This document shows positions 40,516-52,385 of a DNA stretch of 64,000 bases, piece after piece. Below the pieces are notes generated by a model. It searched no databases. It was not told where the DNA came from and was given only the letters and a program-made list of their open reading frames with translations. A program made the translations under genes and the position numbers. Numbering within the stretch: position 1 is the stretch's first letter; each line of letters begins with the position of its first letter. Origin of the DNA: Paragorgia papillata (taxonomy: Eukaryota; Cnidaria; Anthozoa; Scleralcyonacea; Coralliidae). The stretch spans positions 5,638,501 through 5,702,500 of the forward strand of contig JAWNZC010000001.1 of assembly GCA_035771165.1 (NCBI GenBank). Reading direction: 5' to 3'.

Positions 40516-43102
40516 CTGATGCAATGCCTTGTTTAGAAATTCCTAGAAAAACAGTCCAAATAGAGAATTTACACTTTATTTTACTTGTGAATATTTCATG
40601 GTGAAAGAAATATAGTTACCAATCATTAAAAGTAAAAGTAAAAAAGATATTAATAAAAGAGAACCTTGTGTGATTTAACTCTCTTTGCTTCACCTTGGTA
40701 ATAATTCTGAGCCAATTCATGAAATGCATTTTCCAACCTTAAAGTAGAAATATTAAAAAAAGGTTTGGTACCTTGAATGATTACAGTTTATACAATAAGA
40801 TGACTTAACTTCTACATGTACATGCATTTTTATTGGTTGCTGTCCATGATTTATTAGAAGATACACAGACGAAATCAAATCGATGTCAAATCAACATCTG
40901 CTGAAGCTACATTACTGTACTGTATATAGCAACTGGTCATGAAATATAGTAAAACCTTATTGTGTATCCCATCAAGTGATCAGAAAATGGAAGAACAAAT
41001 AATGATTTGGCTGATAAATCACAGGCACTGCATAAAGTTGCTACTCGTTCTGATGCCTGGGTATCTTCACCTAAAATTAAAATGAATGAAAATCAAAAAT
41101 TGTACATGTACGAGTGTATGGCCTTCATCCTTTTGAAATTTCAATCCTATGGCCTAGTCTTTTCCATTTCAAATACAATGAAACTTGAGTTTTGTGACCA
41201 CCCCAGTTGCCACGTAAAAGTGGTCGTTAAGGACAGGTGGTCGTTCAGACAGGTTTTCGAATGACGTCATCAAAATAAAAAATTCATATTTTTTATATGG
41301 CCGATCGGAATTTGGGAAGACGGTGAAACGTTAGCAATAAGACATGAACAAATCCAACTTAGAATTACTGTATGTACACTGAAAAAATATAATTTGCATT
41401 AAAGGAGAGAAAAAATTTGTGAGCTTTGCTTTCTTTGCTTTTTTGCGATTGTCAAATTTCACTTGCTCTATCATAGTTTCGATGTTAAGCATGGCGTCTA
41501 CGATCTCATGCTTATTATTCTTAAAGCCAAATCACCTTAGCTCAGCAACCATTCTAGCTGCTTCTTGCACTGACACTACAGGAGTTTCTTGTTCGTTTTC
41601 TCCAACGTCTTCAACTTCGTTTTCTTCTTCCTCTTCGTCACACTCACCATCAGATATGAAGCCATTCTTCGTACAGTCCACAAGATGTTGTTCCCAATCA
41701 GGATCATCTGTCCCACCGTCCCGTATATTATTTACATAGTGCCAGCTTTTAATATGAAATGGTCGCTCATAACAGGTAAATTTCTTGTTTGGGACACAAA
41801 AAAGCGGTTGCTGGTTGCGTAAGGCAGGTGGTCGCTCATTGCAGGTATATTTCAACTACAAATCATCCGTGCCAGAAAAAGTGGTCGTATATGACAGGTG
41901 GTCATAAAACATGGGGGCCGCTAAACTCAGGTTTCACTGTACATGTATATAGTACATCTAACATTGTTTATAACAAATACCACTCTGTCGAACTGTCAAT
42001 GAAAATCTAAACAGTTACCTGCTGGAATAGGGGCATTGTTCTGTATCAGAACAACAGCCACTCGTGTATTTCTCCCTTGTAAACTGTTCCTAAAATTTGA
42101 AGATTTACAGTGTACTTATTTGTAAATGTTCAAATTTACTGTATCGTAAAACATTTACTGTGCAATACATAGAAATGAATTTACACCTCATGGATGGAAA
42201 TGAATGACTTAACACTATGAATGGCTATGATACACCAAATGACCAGGAGGAGTAAGTTGGGGGGAGATTAGGAAAGTTGGTGGGGACATTGGGAGGAGGT
42301 TGTTGAGTTTGGGGGGAGATTGGGTTGGGTTTGGGGGTGGAGTGGGAGGAGATATTGGGTTTGGGGGAGATAATGGGTTTGGGGGAGATAATGGGTTTGG
42401 GGGAGGTTGTGGGGGAGGAGGTTAGGGGAAGAGGTTGTGGGTGGGAGGAGGTAGGGGAGGTGGTGGTGGGAAAATTGTGGGGGGAGGATATTGTGGCAGG
42501 GGGGAGGATATTGTGGGGAGGGAGGTTTGAGAGGTTGGGGGGGGGAGAGGTTGTGAGGTGGGGGAGGAGGTTGTGTGTGTGTGCGGGTGTGTGGTGGGGG
42601 GAGGCATATACTTGAATTGCTTCAAATGATCTTTCTATAGTGCAGTCTCGCTCACCTTATTTGCTGTACCTTGGCGGCACATTCACCTTGCTTTTCTTTC
42701 CACTTAGGATGATCCCACTCCAGATCAAAAAACAATATCACAGCAGCGGGAACTACATTCAAATGTTTATACATCCACTGCGCTTTAAGAATACCTTTAG
42801 GCAAATACCAGTCATAGTTCGTCCTCTGAAAGATAAAATCCAAGACTAAAACCTTACATAAGGTCTTCAAAACAAGAAACATAAATTATAAATCTTCAAA
42901 CCTTAGCTTTACATTTCGGAAATTGGTGATCAAAAGGTACGAGTTTAAACGTAAGAGATATTCTATCGTATTGCCTGTTCAACGTAAACGACTCCCAAAT
43001 TTTCTTGTGAGCGGAATTGCTGGTAATATCTAATCCAGTGAGCACTACAAGACTCAATGGTCTTGCAACTAGTTCACTAGGAAGTTCACTAGCGACCGCC
43101 AT
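40516..43102 (-). CDS. TRAPPC11: TRAPPC11, exons 1-6 (N-terminus)
   Basis: These are the N-terminal exons: 42902-43102 (67 codons from the ATG at 43102-43100), 42656-42825, 42019-42089, 40956-41070, 40665-40737 and a 27-bp microexon at 40516-40542 (EFLNKALHQ). Phases are consistent throughout. Family landmarks seen are LTGLD near the N-terminus, [13 protein letters not shown] in exon 2, [15 protein letters not shown] in exon 3, and [20 protein letters not shown] in exon 5. The ATG was chosen because it begins the conserved N-terminus; an in-frame ATG lies further upstream. The next exon (17749-17822) is 22.7 kb away across the minisatellite and the Maverick. A neighbouring gene starts head-to-head at 43797. 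Confidence 0.94.
41190..41945. mobile_element. Probable degraded MITE(s) with GTGGTCG words
   Basis: ACTTGAGTTTTGTGACC near 41190 and the inverted-type AAACTCAGGTTTCACTGT near 41930 flank repeated GTGGTCG(T/C)T and GACAGGTGGTC words. The open frames within are short and I see no gene. It lies in the intron between TRAPPC11 exons 3 and 4. Confidence 0.4.
42240..42606. repeat. G-rich polypurine minisatellite
   Basis: Degenerate words such as GGGGGAGATAATGGGTTTG and GGGGAGGTTGTG run to 50 bp from TRAPPC11 exon 2. The plus strand is almost free of C and has many GGGG runs, so G-quadruplex formation is plausible. Confidence 0.9.
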
Positions 43103-43369
43103 CTTTAATAAGTTAGCGCAGTTCTGTAGCAAATTAAGGCCTGGGCAGAGCACTCTAGATAACATCACTTGAAAGCACATTTCTGTGAATTTTCAGATTT
43201 GTAAGACAAGGTTGGGTTTTTTTTGCTGCTTCGTCATAATAAAGTTTTTAGCTCGTTTTTAATCAAGTCGTAAGCACTTAAGAGAAAGATCCTAAACTCC
43301 TCATCTAGGCAAGTTGCGTGTTCTATCATAAATGAGTGCTAATCACAGTCGCTGATGAAGGGGGCTAAG

Positions 43370-43590
43370 ATCCCCCAATATCTCTCGGGGGGTCGCTTGG
43401 CCGCATGTGAGAAGAGTGCTTCCAGTTTTACTCTACCTACAAACACCGCAGGTTTACTCCGGGTACTCGATCCGGTTTCCTCCTGTAGTAACACTGGACC
43501 AATAAGTGGGATGGCCCTTACTGGACCTCTAGGGAGAACAGTTTAGATATAACTGATAGAGTTATCCAGTATAAATTTAGTTAGTTTTAT
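43370..43590 (+). mobile_element. tRNA-SINE body, head-truncated copy
   Basis: GGCCGCATGTGAGAAGAGTG, CGGTTTCCTCCTGTAGTAAC and AACTGATAGAGTTATCCAGT match the SINE at 50985-51290, but the tRNA-like head is absent. It sits between the divergent TRAPPC11 and 43797 genes. Confidence 0.8.
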
Positions 43591-43796
43591 GATCGAAATC
43601 CGTTCCATAATAATGGCTAAAACCAGAACAATAAAACTGAAATGAAAAAAGAATGGCCAGGTAAGACACGCTTTCAGTGCATGTTATCTAGTCTAATTTC
43701 GTTTCATGGTAGAACCTGTGTAATTTTTGTGTAATTTATTAAAAAAGACTATTTTTCGTTACGGAGAAAGATTGTTGATATAATATAAGTTGAATC

Positions 43797-46700
43797 ATGA
43801 GTGATAGCGACGAAACCGTTTGTAACGAGAATGAAACTGACGAGAATGACATGGAGGAAAGTAGCTCACCTTCGATTTTGTCCAGTTGGTACCCAGCTAC
43901 ACTCGTTGAAAAAAAGGCAGAAACATCGGAAAAGAAGCCAGAAGAAAACATTACATTGGAAGATAGTAGGTAGGCGAACGAAACCGTTCATATCTAGCTT
44001 GTTTGTGCCGTGTTAAATTGTAGTTTTTCCATCTCTGCTCAGTTTTAACACTGGTTGCCTTTTGCCTCTTTGTTTTTACGTTTTCACAAACAACGCTGCA
44101 AGTTCCATCGCCATATTGGACAATTGTTTATCCTATTTTGAATAGTGTTATGGTGACAGTGTTTCTTTTGTTTACAGAAAGAATATCTCCGAAATAGAAG
44201 TAAAAGACTTCTCTCAGGGTTCTGGTTCACCGGAATTTCCTCTTATTTTTCGTGGACTGAAAAGAAAAGGTACAAAATTAGAGAGAGAAACAACGAAACC
44301 AGTTCAATGCGAAAAACAGTATGAGGAAACTTCGTCCGGTGATTGGCTGAAAACGTCCTAATCTATTTTGAGTTTATAAAAAGCTGTTTTTCTTCTTTCC
44401 TTCTTTCTATTTTCCCTTCCTTTCCCTCTTTTCTTCCTTTCCCTATTTTCCCTCTTCTTTCTTTCTTTCTTTTTTTCTTTTTGACATATGTCTATTGTTT
44501 CTATCAATTGTCTCGGTTACAGGGAGGGGCAAAGCCAAACTCCTTTCCCCTAATAATACATACCAATGGAATATTCATGCAAAATTAAACCTAAATGTAA
44601 CAATAATAAGTGTTTCTACAAATAATATAATAAAAGTTTTTAAGAAACCACATGTCCGACAATTCTCACAGCATGCAATAGGATGGTTCTCTGCATGTTG
44701 ACCAACACGCGCCTTTTTTCTTTCTTTCTTTCTTTCATTCATTCATTCTTTCTTTCTTTCCTTCCTTCCTTCCTTCCTTCCTTTCTTCAGTTTCTTCCTT
44801 CCCTCCCTCCTTCTTTCCTCCCTTCCTTTTCTTCAGTTTCTTCATTCCTTTCCTTCCCTCCCTCCTTCTTTCCTTCCTTCCCTCCTTTTTCCTTCCTTTC
44901 TTTCCCTCCCTCCTTCCTTCCTTCCCTCCTTCCTTCTTTCTTTCTTTATTTCCTTCCCTCCTTCCTTCTTTCTTTATTTATTTCCTTCCTTCCCTCCCTC
45001 CTTCTTTCCTCCTTCCTTCCTTCCTTCCTTCCCTCCTTCCTTCCTTCCTTCCCTCCTCCCTCCTTCTTTCCTTCCTTCCTTCCTTCCTTCCTTCCTTCAA
45101 TCCTTCCTTCTTTACCTCCTTTCCTTCCTTCCTTCCAATATAGTTTCATTCACACTCGTTCATTCATTTGGTTGCAGACGATTTTACTTGTCAAAAGAAG
45201 AACCCTTGGTTGGGAAAGACCTAATTATTAATTGATTTTAAACATCTATTTATTTCAAAACATCATTATACACAGGTGTTATTAAACCTCAAATTAACAT
45301 TAACAATGAACAATGACAAAAATGTTAACTTTGTAGAACATTCTGACGAATCAAATCAAAATGGAAATACAAAAACGTTAAGGAAAGAAGTCGTCGAAAT
45401 CTATGATTCAGCTGAAGAAAAAAGGTGATTATTTCGATGGATTTAAATGGATGTAACCGTTAAGTTTCGTTGAAAAAAGAGAATTAAATAAAACTTACCA
45501 TTTTCAGGCTTTGTCTGTGACCTTCAAAACAAAATGGCCGCGCAGGCTTTCCTTGCATTTCCAAACTATACGCGTAAAAATGCCCGGGTTGTTTCATATC
45601 TGGAAGCAAGTTATTCCAAGACTGTTCCATAACATGCCGTCACCAGAATGCATTCGCAACAGGTTGTTGCCGTCTTGCCAACAACTTATAATAAGGCAAC
45701 GTCCACACGTATCCAGAGTTTTTTGAAAACGCAACCTTTTTTATCCGTTTTCAAAAAATCCACACGAGAACAGAAAAACTGCGTTTTCAAAGAGTTCCAT
45801 TTTGGAGACCGCGTCTTCTAAAAGTTCCGTTTTTGATAACCGCTTCATCGTTTACGTGTGGACGGAAGGCCAATCCGTAACAAAAAAGTTGCGTTTTCCA
45901 AAAAATCCGGCTACGTGTGGACGTAGCCTAAGATTGATGACTCCAACGGACTTGTGGAAAGTCGTTCCAACAACTTGTTTGCGCTCTGCACTTAAAACAA
46001 GTTGCTATAAGGTTGACAACCACAACTGCTTGTATCAGCTTGATAAAATCACAACTTGTTTACAGGCCTGCTGCAAGCTTGTGGCGAACACATCCTGAAC
46101 ATTAGTAAGAAGCTGCGAGATTTTAACGCGAGTGTACGTCACATGGCTGCATGCCGACGCTAGACTTATTTTAAAAAAGGTCTATTATTTTTTTTAAACC
46201 TTAGAGAGACAAGAGATCGCCCGACAAACATCATGACGGACACACAATCTGGGAATGATGATGATGATAAGGCGAAGATAGAAGCTTTGCTGGCAAACAT
46301 AGAAATGGTGACAATGGGACTAGAAGCAGAAAAGGATTCGGGTAATCAAAATAATTTGGCGAAACAGTGTATTAAATTAGGCACTAAAATAGCATGGTCA
46401 TGTTCACGGGAGTGGTAGTGACACGTTGGTAGATCTTAGTAATGTTGATGGTGGTAATGAGGGTAATAATGGCAGTGGTTATTGTCGTAATGAATCGGCA
46501 GTGGTGAACATGGTAATAATACTTGTGATGTTAGTAATGTTGATGGTGATGATGAGAATGGTTGTACAGATGATGGTGGTGGTCGTAATGGTTGTGATAA
46601 GGATAGTGGCAAGAGGGTGATGATGATTGTGGTAGTTTGGGCCGTGGTGGCTATAGGCGATGGCATAGGTGGTAGTGAAAGTGGTGGTGTTGGTAATGTG

Positions 46701-49700
46701 GATGGTGGTCAGGATGATGGTAATGATTGTTGTGTGATGGTTGTGGTAATGGTTGTTGTGGTAGTTATGATGTAGATAGTGGTAAATATGATAGTGGTAT
46801 TGGTAATGCTGATGGTGGCAAAATAGACAATAGTGATGGTGGTGATAATGATTGTGCTGGTAATGATGGTAGAAGTAACGATAATAATGGTCTCACTTAC
46901 CGTATCATCCATCCATTCAATCCTTTCATTGAAACATTTCTTGCTGTATTTAGATCTTAACACTAATCCGCTCAATCACAGTCTCGCAGAAAATGTGAAG
47001 TCTCAACTATCCACCCTACAAAAATCACTGGTTGAAGCCAACAATAAAAACCAAGTTGAAAGAAAGAAGTTGCTATTATCTGATTCTCAGGAAGCTTGTC
47101 AACAGTTGAGTGAAGAAAAGAAAGAGGTCATTTTACGCTTGGCCAAGAAACAGAGAAATGTCTTGGAGGTTTTCAAAAAGTATAAAAATTTGGTGAAAAG
47201 ATTAAAAGCAATAAAGAACCAAGAGGAGAACGTATTGAACGAGAAAGCCAGTACCACCACAGCTAGTACTAATACCAGCACCACCATAGCTACCACTAAT
47301 ACCAGCACAGCTACCACCAACACCAGCAGCACAGCTACCACCAACACCAAAACAGCTACTACTAAAACCAGTACCACCACAGCTACCACCAACACCACCA
47401 CGGCTACTACTAAAACCAACACCAGCACAGCTACCACCAAAACTAACACAACCACAGCTACCATTAAACCTAGTACCACCGACTCTACCACTAGAATCGG
47501 CACCACTACAGTTACCATTAAACCTAGTACCACCGACTCTACCACTAGAATCGGCACCACTACAGCAACCACCAAAACCAACATCATCGCAGCTACCACT
47601 AAAACAAGCACCACAATTCACCGAGGTAGCACTATTGCATCATCTACCACCAACATACCAACCTCACAACTCGCTCAAAATCTGTCACACCAGTCGACAC
47701 AGAAGCAGAGTCTGACCCCAATATCTTCGGAAGCGTTACGTCAGATTAATATTCTCGCAACAAAAATACCATTCCAAAAGTCCAGCTACGATTCAGCGTC
47801 TGGACGTGTGATCATACTTACTGGTACTGGACTCACCATGCCAGACATAACCACATCCAGAGCCAATACCACGGTAACCATTCATTCCACTAACACTAAT
47901 AGTCTAAGTTGCACATTGCCTGGTGTATCACCCACCACCAACGTAATGAAGAAACAGATTGTAACCACACCAGTAACCCTTGCAACACACCATGCAACTC
48001 CAGCGCAATCCCAAAAAACATTGTGTGGTCCTTCATTCATGCCTGGTGGCACTCGTCCGTCAATAACTTCCTCTAAAGCTACTATTTGCGAAGCTAACAC
48101 TAACCACCAAAGTTGCACACGGGTTGTTTCCCAACCTACAACCGAGATACCGACAACACCGGGTATTCAAAACCCACCTCAAAGTAAAGAACAAACTATC
48201 TCTTATTATGCCACAACCAAACAGTATTGTAATACAGGAAATAATCTTGGAAACTCGCAATCCAGTCAACCTGGCAGCTTCGCTGGACAATCAACAACTA
48301 AACAGGTTTCGGGAGTAACGTTGTCTTTAGAAGCCTTGGTCATGCAAGGGATTCTTAGATCCGGTACAAATGTTCTCACAGCTACATCTGAAGTAAGTTA
48401 GAAGTTTCAAAGTTGCACTTTTCAGAGAAAAACATAGGATTATTCATAACCTTTTCTTAAAGGGTATTGGCAACAAAAATTAAGTTTGTCTAATTTGAAA
48501 GAACTCATAAAATTGTAATAGAAGATCCTTTACAATTTTTTCGTATCTCTCTTCGTTTTCAAGATATTTCAATTTGTTTGATATGTAAATGAGATGGTCT
48601 CTGACGTCAGGAGTGGGTAAAATATTTTCATACAGAGCAAAATCACTTACATATCTAACATGAAATATTCAGCGTCGCAAGGAGTTTTTATGTGCACAGT
48701 TTCAAATGATTTCGATGAACAAACTTGGAGATATAACTGGTTTTGCTACATGTGAAAATATTTTACCCCACACCTGACGTCAGAGACCATCTCATTTACA
48801 TATCAAACAAATTGAAATATCTTGAAAACGCAGAGAATACGAAAAAGTTTAAAGGATCTTCTATTACAATTTTATGAGTTCTTTCAAATTAGACAAACTT
48901 AATTTTTTTGCCAATACCCTTTAATCAATTTAATGTTAGATATTTTGGACCAAAAGTCTGGAATGGAATTGAAGAGTCTTTAAAATCTTCAAATATTTGG
49001 CAATTTAAAAATATTAAAAAAAAATATTTTCGGGTATATAAAAAAATAATTTTTTATTATTATTATTTTTTTTAATATTTTTTTTATTTTCGGGAATTAA
49101 AAAAATATTTTCTTAAACTATATCAAATGACCTGATTTCCATCTTTCTTTAGTTTCATCCTAGTATATAGTAAGTACTGTGTTTGTTCTGTTGTTGTGCT
49201 GTACCTAACTTACCCAATTTAATTTCACCTATTCAGGGAACCTTGGCTAGTTTAGCTACATATAGTTATTTCAGGTTGCCTGTCACTATTACTTAATGTA
49301 ATAATTTTCTATTTAATCTTCTATTTATTTCTGTAATTTACGGTGCAAATAAAATTGTCTTTTCTTATCAAGTCACGCTAATTTTAACTAGAATTATCTT
49401 ATTTTCGATTCTGAGCTGCAAACGTCAAAATTAAAGCTGTGTACACAGATTCAAATATGAAAAACAAATCAACAAATCACTGAAGTGAAATGAAGTGGAA
49501 TGAAGTAAAGTAAAGTAAAGTAAAGCAAAGTAAAGTGAAGTAAAACAAAGCAAAGCAAAGCAAAGCAAAGCAAAGTAAAGTAAAGTAAAGTAAAGTAAAG
49601 TAAAGTAAAGTAAAGTAAAGTAAAGTGAAAGTAAAGTAAAGTAAAGTAGAGTAGAGTAGAGTAAAGTAAAGTAAAGTAACGTAAGGTGAAGTGAAGTGAA

Positions 49701-51446
49701 GTGAAGTAAAGTAAAGTAAAGTAAAGTAAAGTAAAGTAAAGTAAAGTAAAGTAAAGTAAAGTAAAGTAAAGTAAAGTGAAAGTAAAGTAAAGTAGAGTAG
49801 AGTAGAGTAGAGTAGAGTAGAGTAGAGTAGAGTAGAGTAGAGTAGAGTAGAGTAGAGTAGAGTAAAGTAAAGTAAAGTAGAGTAGAGTAGAGTAGAGTAG
49901 AGTAGAGTAGAGTAAAGTAAAGTAAAGTAAAGTGAAGTGAAGTGAAGTAAAGTAAACTGAAGTGATGTGATGTGAAGTGAAATCAACTGCAGACGATTTA
50001 TAACTATCCAAAGCCAGATTTTTATACAAATTGACATTAACCCAATTTCTAGTAAGCCAACAGAAACCAAGATGTCGCATTTGCAATCCATTTCAATATC
50101 GCTTTAATCTTGACCATCCGTACATCTGTGCAGGTTTCCATCATCTCTTTGGTGTTTTTTTTATATCTTTTACAACCGTTATTGTGAGATTTTGTAGGAT
50201 AAGTGTAGGAAAATTATGTTTGTGTCAAAACATAGCGTGACCACTTAACGCTTAATTTTGGAAACTATACGAGATCTTTTTATTTAGGGAAAACAGTATT
50301 CAGCTTCACTTTCCAAAAGAGGAATGATAATATCCGCTGGAGGAGAAGGATTCACGTCTCCACGAAGTTGGGTGAAGGCTATTTTGGGAAGTAAACGGAA
50401 AGTAAAGAACGATGTGGCCTGGAAAATGGTACGGTTGTTTCCTGACAAGAAAATGCACATGTAAAGTAAAGTGGAATGGAATAGAGTGAAGTGAAGTGAA
50501 GAGGAGTGGAGTAGAGTGAAGTAAAGAAGAGGAGAATGAGTAAAGTGTAGTGGAGTAATGAAGTGGAGTTAAATGAATGAAGTGAAGTAAAGAGGAGTAG
50601 AGTGAACTGAGTGAAGTGAAGAGTGGAGTAGAATGAGTAAAATAAAGTAGAGTGGAGTGAGTTAATGTGAAATAAAGTGGAGTGAAGAAAAGTAAAGAAG
50701 AGTGAAATGAAGTGGAGTAAAGTAAAGTGGATTAAAGTAGAGTGAAGAACAGGAAAGTGAAAGAAAGAGAAGTGGAGTAAAGTAAAGTGAAGAAAACAAA
50801 AATTTTCACAGGAGTTTTCAAATTCAAAATAAATATGTAAACAACACATTTCATGTACCAAGGTTTCATATGTCAATTTCTAACATTTGGGTTCACAAAA
50901 GTACTTACAAACTCCCTGAAACTCACTAGAGATTTGCATCTGATTATGCAAACATCAAGTGTTTACTTTTAATAGACGCTATGCGTGAGGGGTGTTGGTG
51001 GCACAGTGGTCAGTACACGTGCCTTTCACCTCTGCGAGCCGGGTTCGATTCCTGCACGGTGCAGTTATCTGATTAAAAACAAAATTCACCTTGGCCGCAT
51101 GTGAGAAGAGTGCTTCCAGTTTGACTCTACCAAACACCACAGGTTTCCTCTGGGTACTCCGGTTTCCTCCTGTAGTAACACTGGACCAATGAGGGTGGGC
51201 CGTTACTGGACCTCTGAGGATAACAGTTTAGATATATAACTGATAGAGTTATCCAGTATAAATAAGGTTAGTTTAGTTTAGTTTATAAACGCCCACTAAC
51301 TAAGAAAAAAAAATTGGCTGCCATTCATAAACAAGGTTTCAAAACTTGCAATCATGATAACTCTTGTTGTTCCGTATTTTTTCACTTTATTTGCAGGTTG
51401 CTTATAAAGATAAACCTTTACTGGAGTATGCCAATGCAACTATGAT

Positions 51447-51500
<54 letters not shown>

Positions 51501-51762
51501 GCAACCAGTTCTATATAGTTCTTCATCAGTTTCCAGGAACGTAGATTCCGTTCCAACCTCCAATGGCCAAAAGAACCAAAGAACAAATTTGATTACCTCT
51601 GGCGAGGCACTTAACTGCTTCTTGAAAAACTGTCGGGTCGTTGGAATTTCAAAAGAAGAGTTAGTTCCATCAGAAGGAATGTTTACGAAAGATTTTTGGG
51701 AAAAGAAAGAATTTGAGCTTAAATCGTTAAGCAATGACATCTTGTCGGGATTAGAATTTTGA
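43797..51762 (+). CDS. Unrecognised coiled-coil, Thr-rich, polyQ protein (six exons, about 763 aa)
   Basis: Exons that join in phase are 43797-43969, 44178-44269, 45337-45424, 46205-46341, 46954-48392 and 51397-51762 (stop). The first acceptor of exon 3 was chosen to keep the frame open. The protein starts MSDSDETVCNENETDENDME, then has acidic low-complexity sequence, a coiled coil in exon 5 (QLSEEKKEVILRLAKKQRNV), a Thr/Ala/Ser-rich tract of about 130 residues with an internal 54-bp duplication, and LSLEALVMQGILRSGTNVLT. Exon 6 has a polyQ run and ends in KDFWEKKEFELKSLSNDILS. The LEALV-GIL-SGTNVL block resembles a RAMA-type domain, weakly. AATAAAG at about 51892 could be the poly(A) signal. 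Confidence 0.7.
44390..45140. repeat. (CTTT)n and (CCTT)n polypyrimidine tracts
   Basis: A short tract at about 44390-44480 and a long one at about 44715-45135 in the second intron of the plus-strand gene. The intervening sequence shows nothing recognisable. Confidence 0.93.
45565..46135. mobile_element. MITE related to 15484-15978, with a second MITE inside
   Basis: The outer ends are ACGCGTAAAAATGCCC and GCGAGATTTTAACGCGAGTGTA. The inner element at about 45692-45930 has ends AAGGCAACGTCCACACGTA and TACGTGTGGACGTAGCCT and repeats of GTTTTC(A)AAAA. The insertion order is therefore visible. Confidence 0.7.
46425..46890. repeat. Degenerate (GGTAAT/GATGGT) tract
   Basis: GGTGGTAATG, GATGATGG and TTGTGGTAATGG words fill most of the intron between exons 4 and 5 of the plus-strand gene. 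Confidence 0.8.
48460..48921. mobile_element. Foldback MITE, TA target duplication
   Basis: The arms of about 180 bp are inverted copies starting AAGGGTATTGGCAACAAAAA and ending with the inverse AATACCCTT. TA flanks both ends (48458-48459 and 48922-48923), as in Tc1/mariner-type elements. It begins 68 bp after exon 5 of the plus-strand gene. Confidence 0.88.
49490..49980. repeat. (AAAGT)n pentanucleotide array
   Basis: AAAGT units are interspersed with AGAGT and GAAGT blocks. Long frames on the minus strand are repeat artefacts. Confidence 0.96.
50462..50795. repeat. Degenerate AGTGA/AGTAA pentanucleotide array
   Basis: It is a diverged version of the array above, with AGTGGAGTAAAG words. 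No gene evidence. Confidence 0.9.
50985..51291 (+). mobile_element. tRNA-derived SINE, full copy
   Basis: The head has a box A-like TGGTGGCACAGTGGTCAGT (about 50997) and box B GGTTCGATTCC (51042-51052) with tRNA-like spacing of about 40 bp. The unrelated body follows, and the tail ends in repeated TTAGTTTAG. It is a SINE and not a tRNA gene, since the acceptor-stem pairing and 3-prime half are missing. Confidence 0.85.
51449..51502 (+). repeat. (CAA)n coding for polyglutamine
   Basis: It encodes about 18 glutamines in the last exon of the plus-strand gene and is in frame. Confidence 0.95.
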
Positions 51763-52179
51763 AGTTCTGACTAGAAAGGCTTGCTAAAAATTACAGTAAA
51801 TATAGGCAGAATATCGTCCATAAATCGTGCAGTTGCGGTCATTGTTAAATGTTTTGCTAGTTATCGTTGATGCTTTGTACAATACTAGTTAAATAAAGTG
51901 TTGTTTGCTTCTTCAAAGCTATACCCTCCATTCTTTTGATTTTTGTAATTTAAATGATACGAGTGTATGAAATTTTGAGTAAAAATGTTTCTCATTAAGA
52001 TGTATAGTGCTATACTCTGGTTTAAAGTGAAAACCAGTCAAGTTTTCTATTATAAACTAAGGTTACCACAACACTTGTGGATATCTCTTAAAGTAAGGTA
52101 AAAAGGAACTATATGAGGTCACCAGATAGAGTGAACTAGTATCTCTCTGAAATTAAAATTATAGAAGAATGTGGTCCCC

Positions 52180-52385
52180 ACTTAAAGCGGTATCACTCCG
52201 AGATTATTAACTACTTAATAACCGAGAGCTTAATAACCGAGAGTGAGGTCTTTACGGTAAAATATTAAACCGAGGTCTTCCTGTATTGACCGAGCGATAG
52301 CGAGGCTAATACGTTCAAGAACAAGGTTTAATATTTTACCTTAAAGACCGAACGAGGTTATTAAGTAGTTTATTATACGGCACTT
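52180..52385. mobile_element. Foldback MITE
   Basis: GATTATTAACTACTTAATAAC on the left pairs with GTTATTAAGTAGTTTATTATA on the right, and GGTAAAATATTAAACC with GGTTTAATATTTTACC inside. The stretch 51900-53160 otherwise contains no supported gene. Confidence 0.75.

Noticed and set aside
46833..46953. N-terminal part of the long Thr-rich frame
   Set aside because: It reads through the GGTAAT-type intronic repeat; a clean acceptor at 46953 joins in phase with the preceding exon.
51000..51060. tRNA gene
   Set aside because: Box A and B are present but there is no acceptor-stem pairing or tRNA 3-prime half, and the sequence continues into a SINE body with a second genomic copy.
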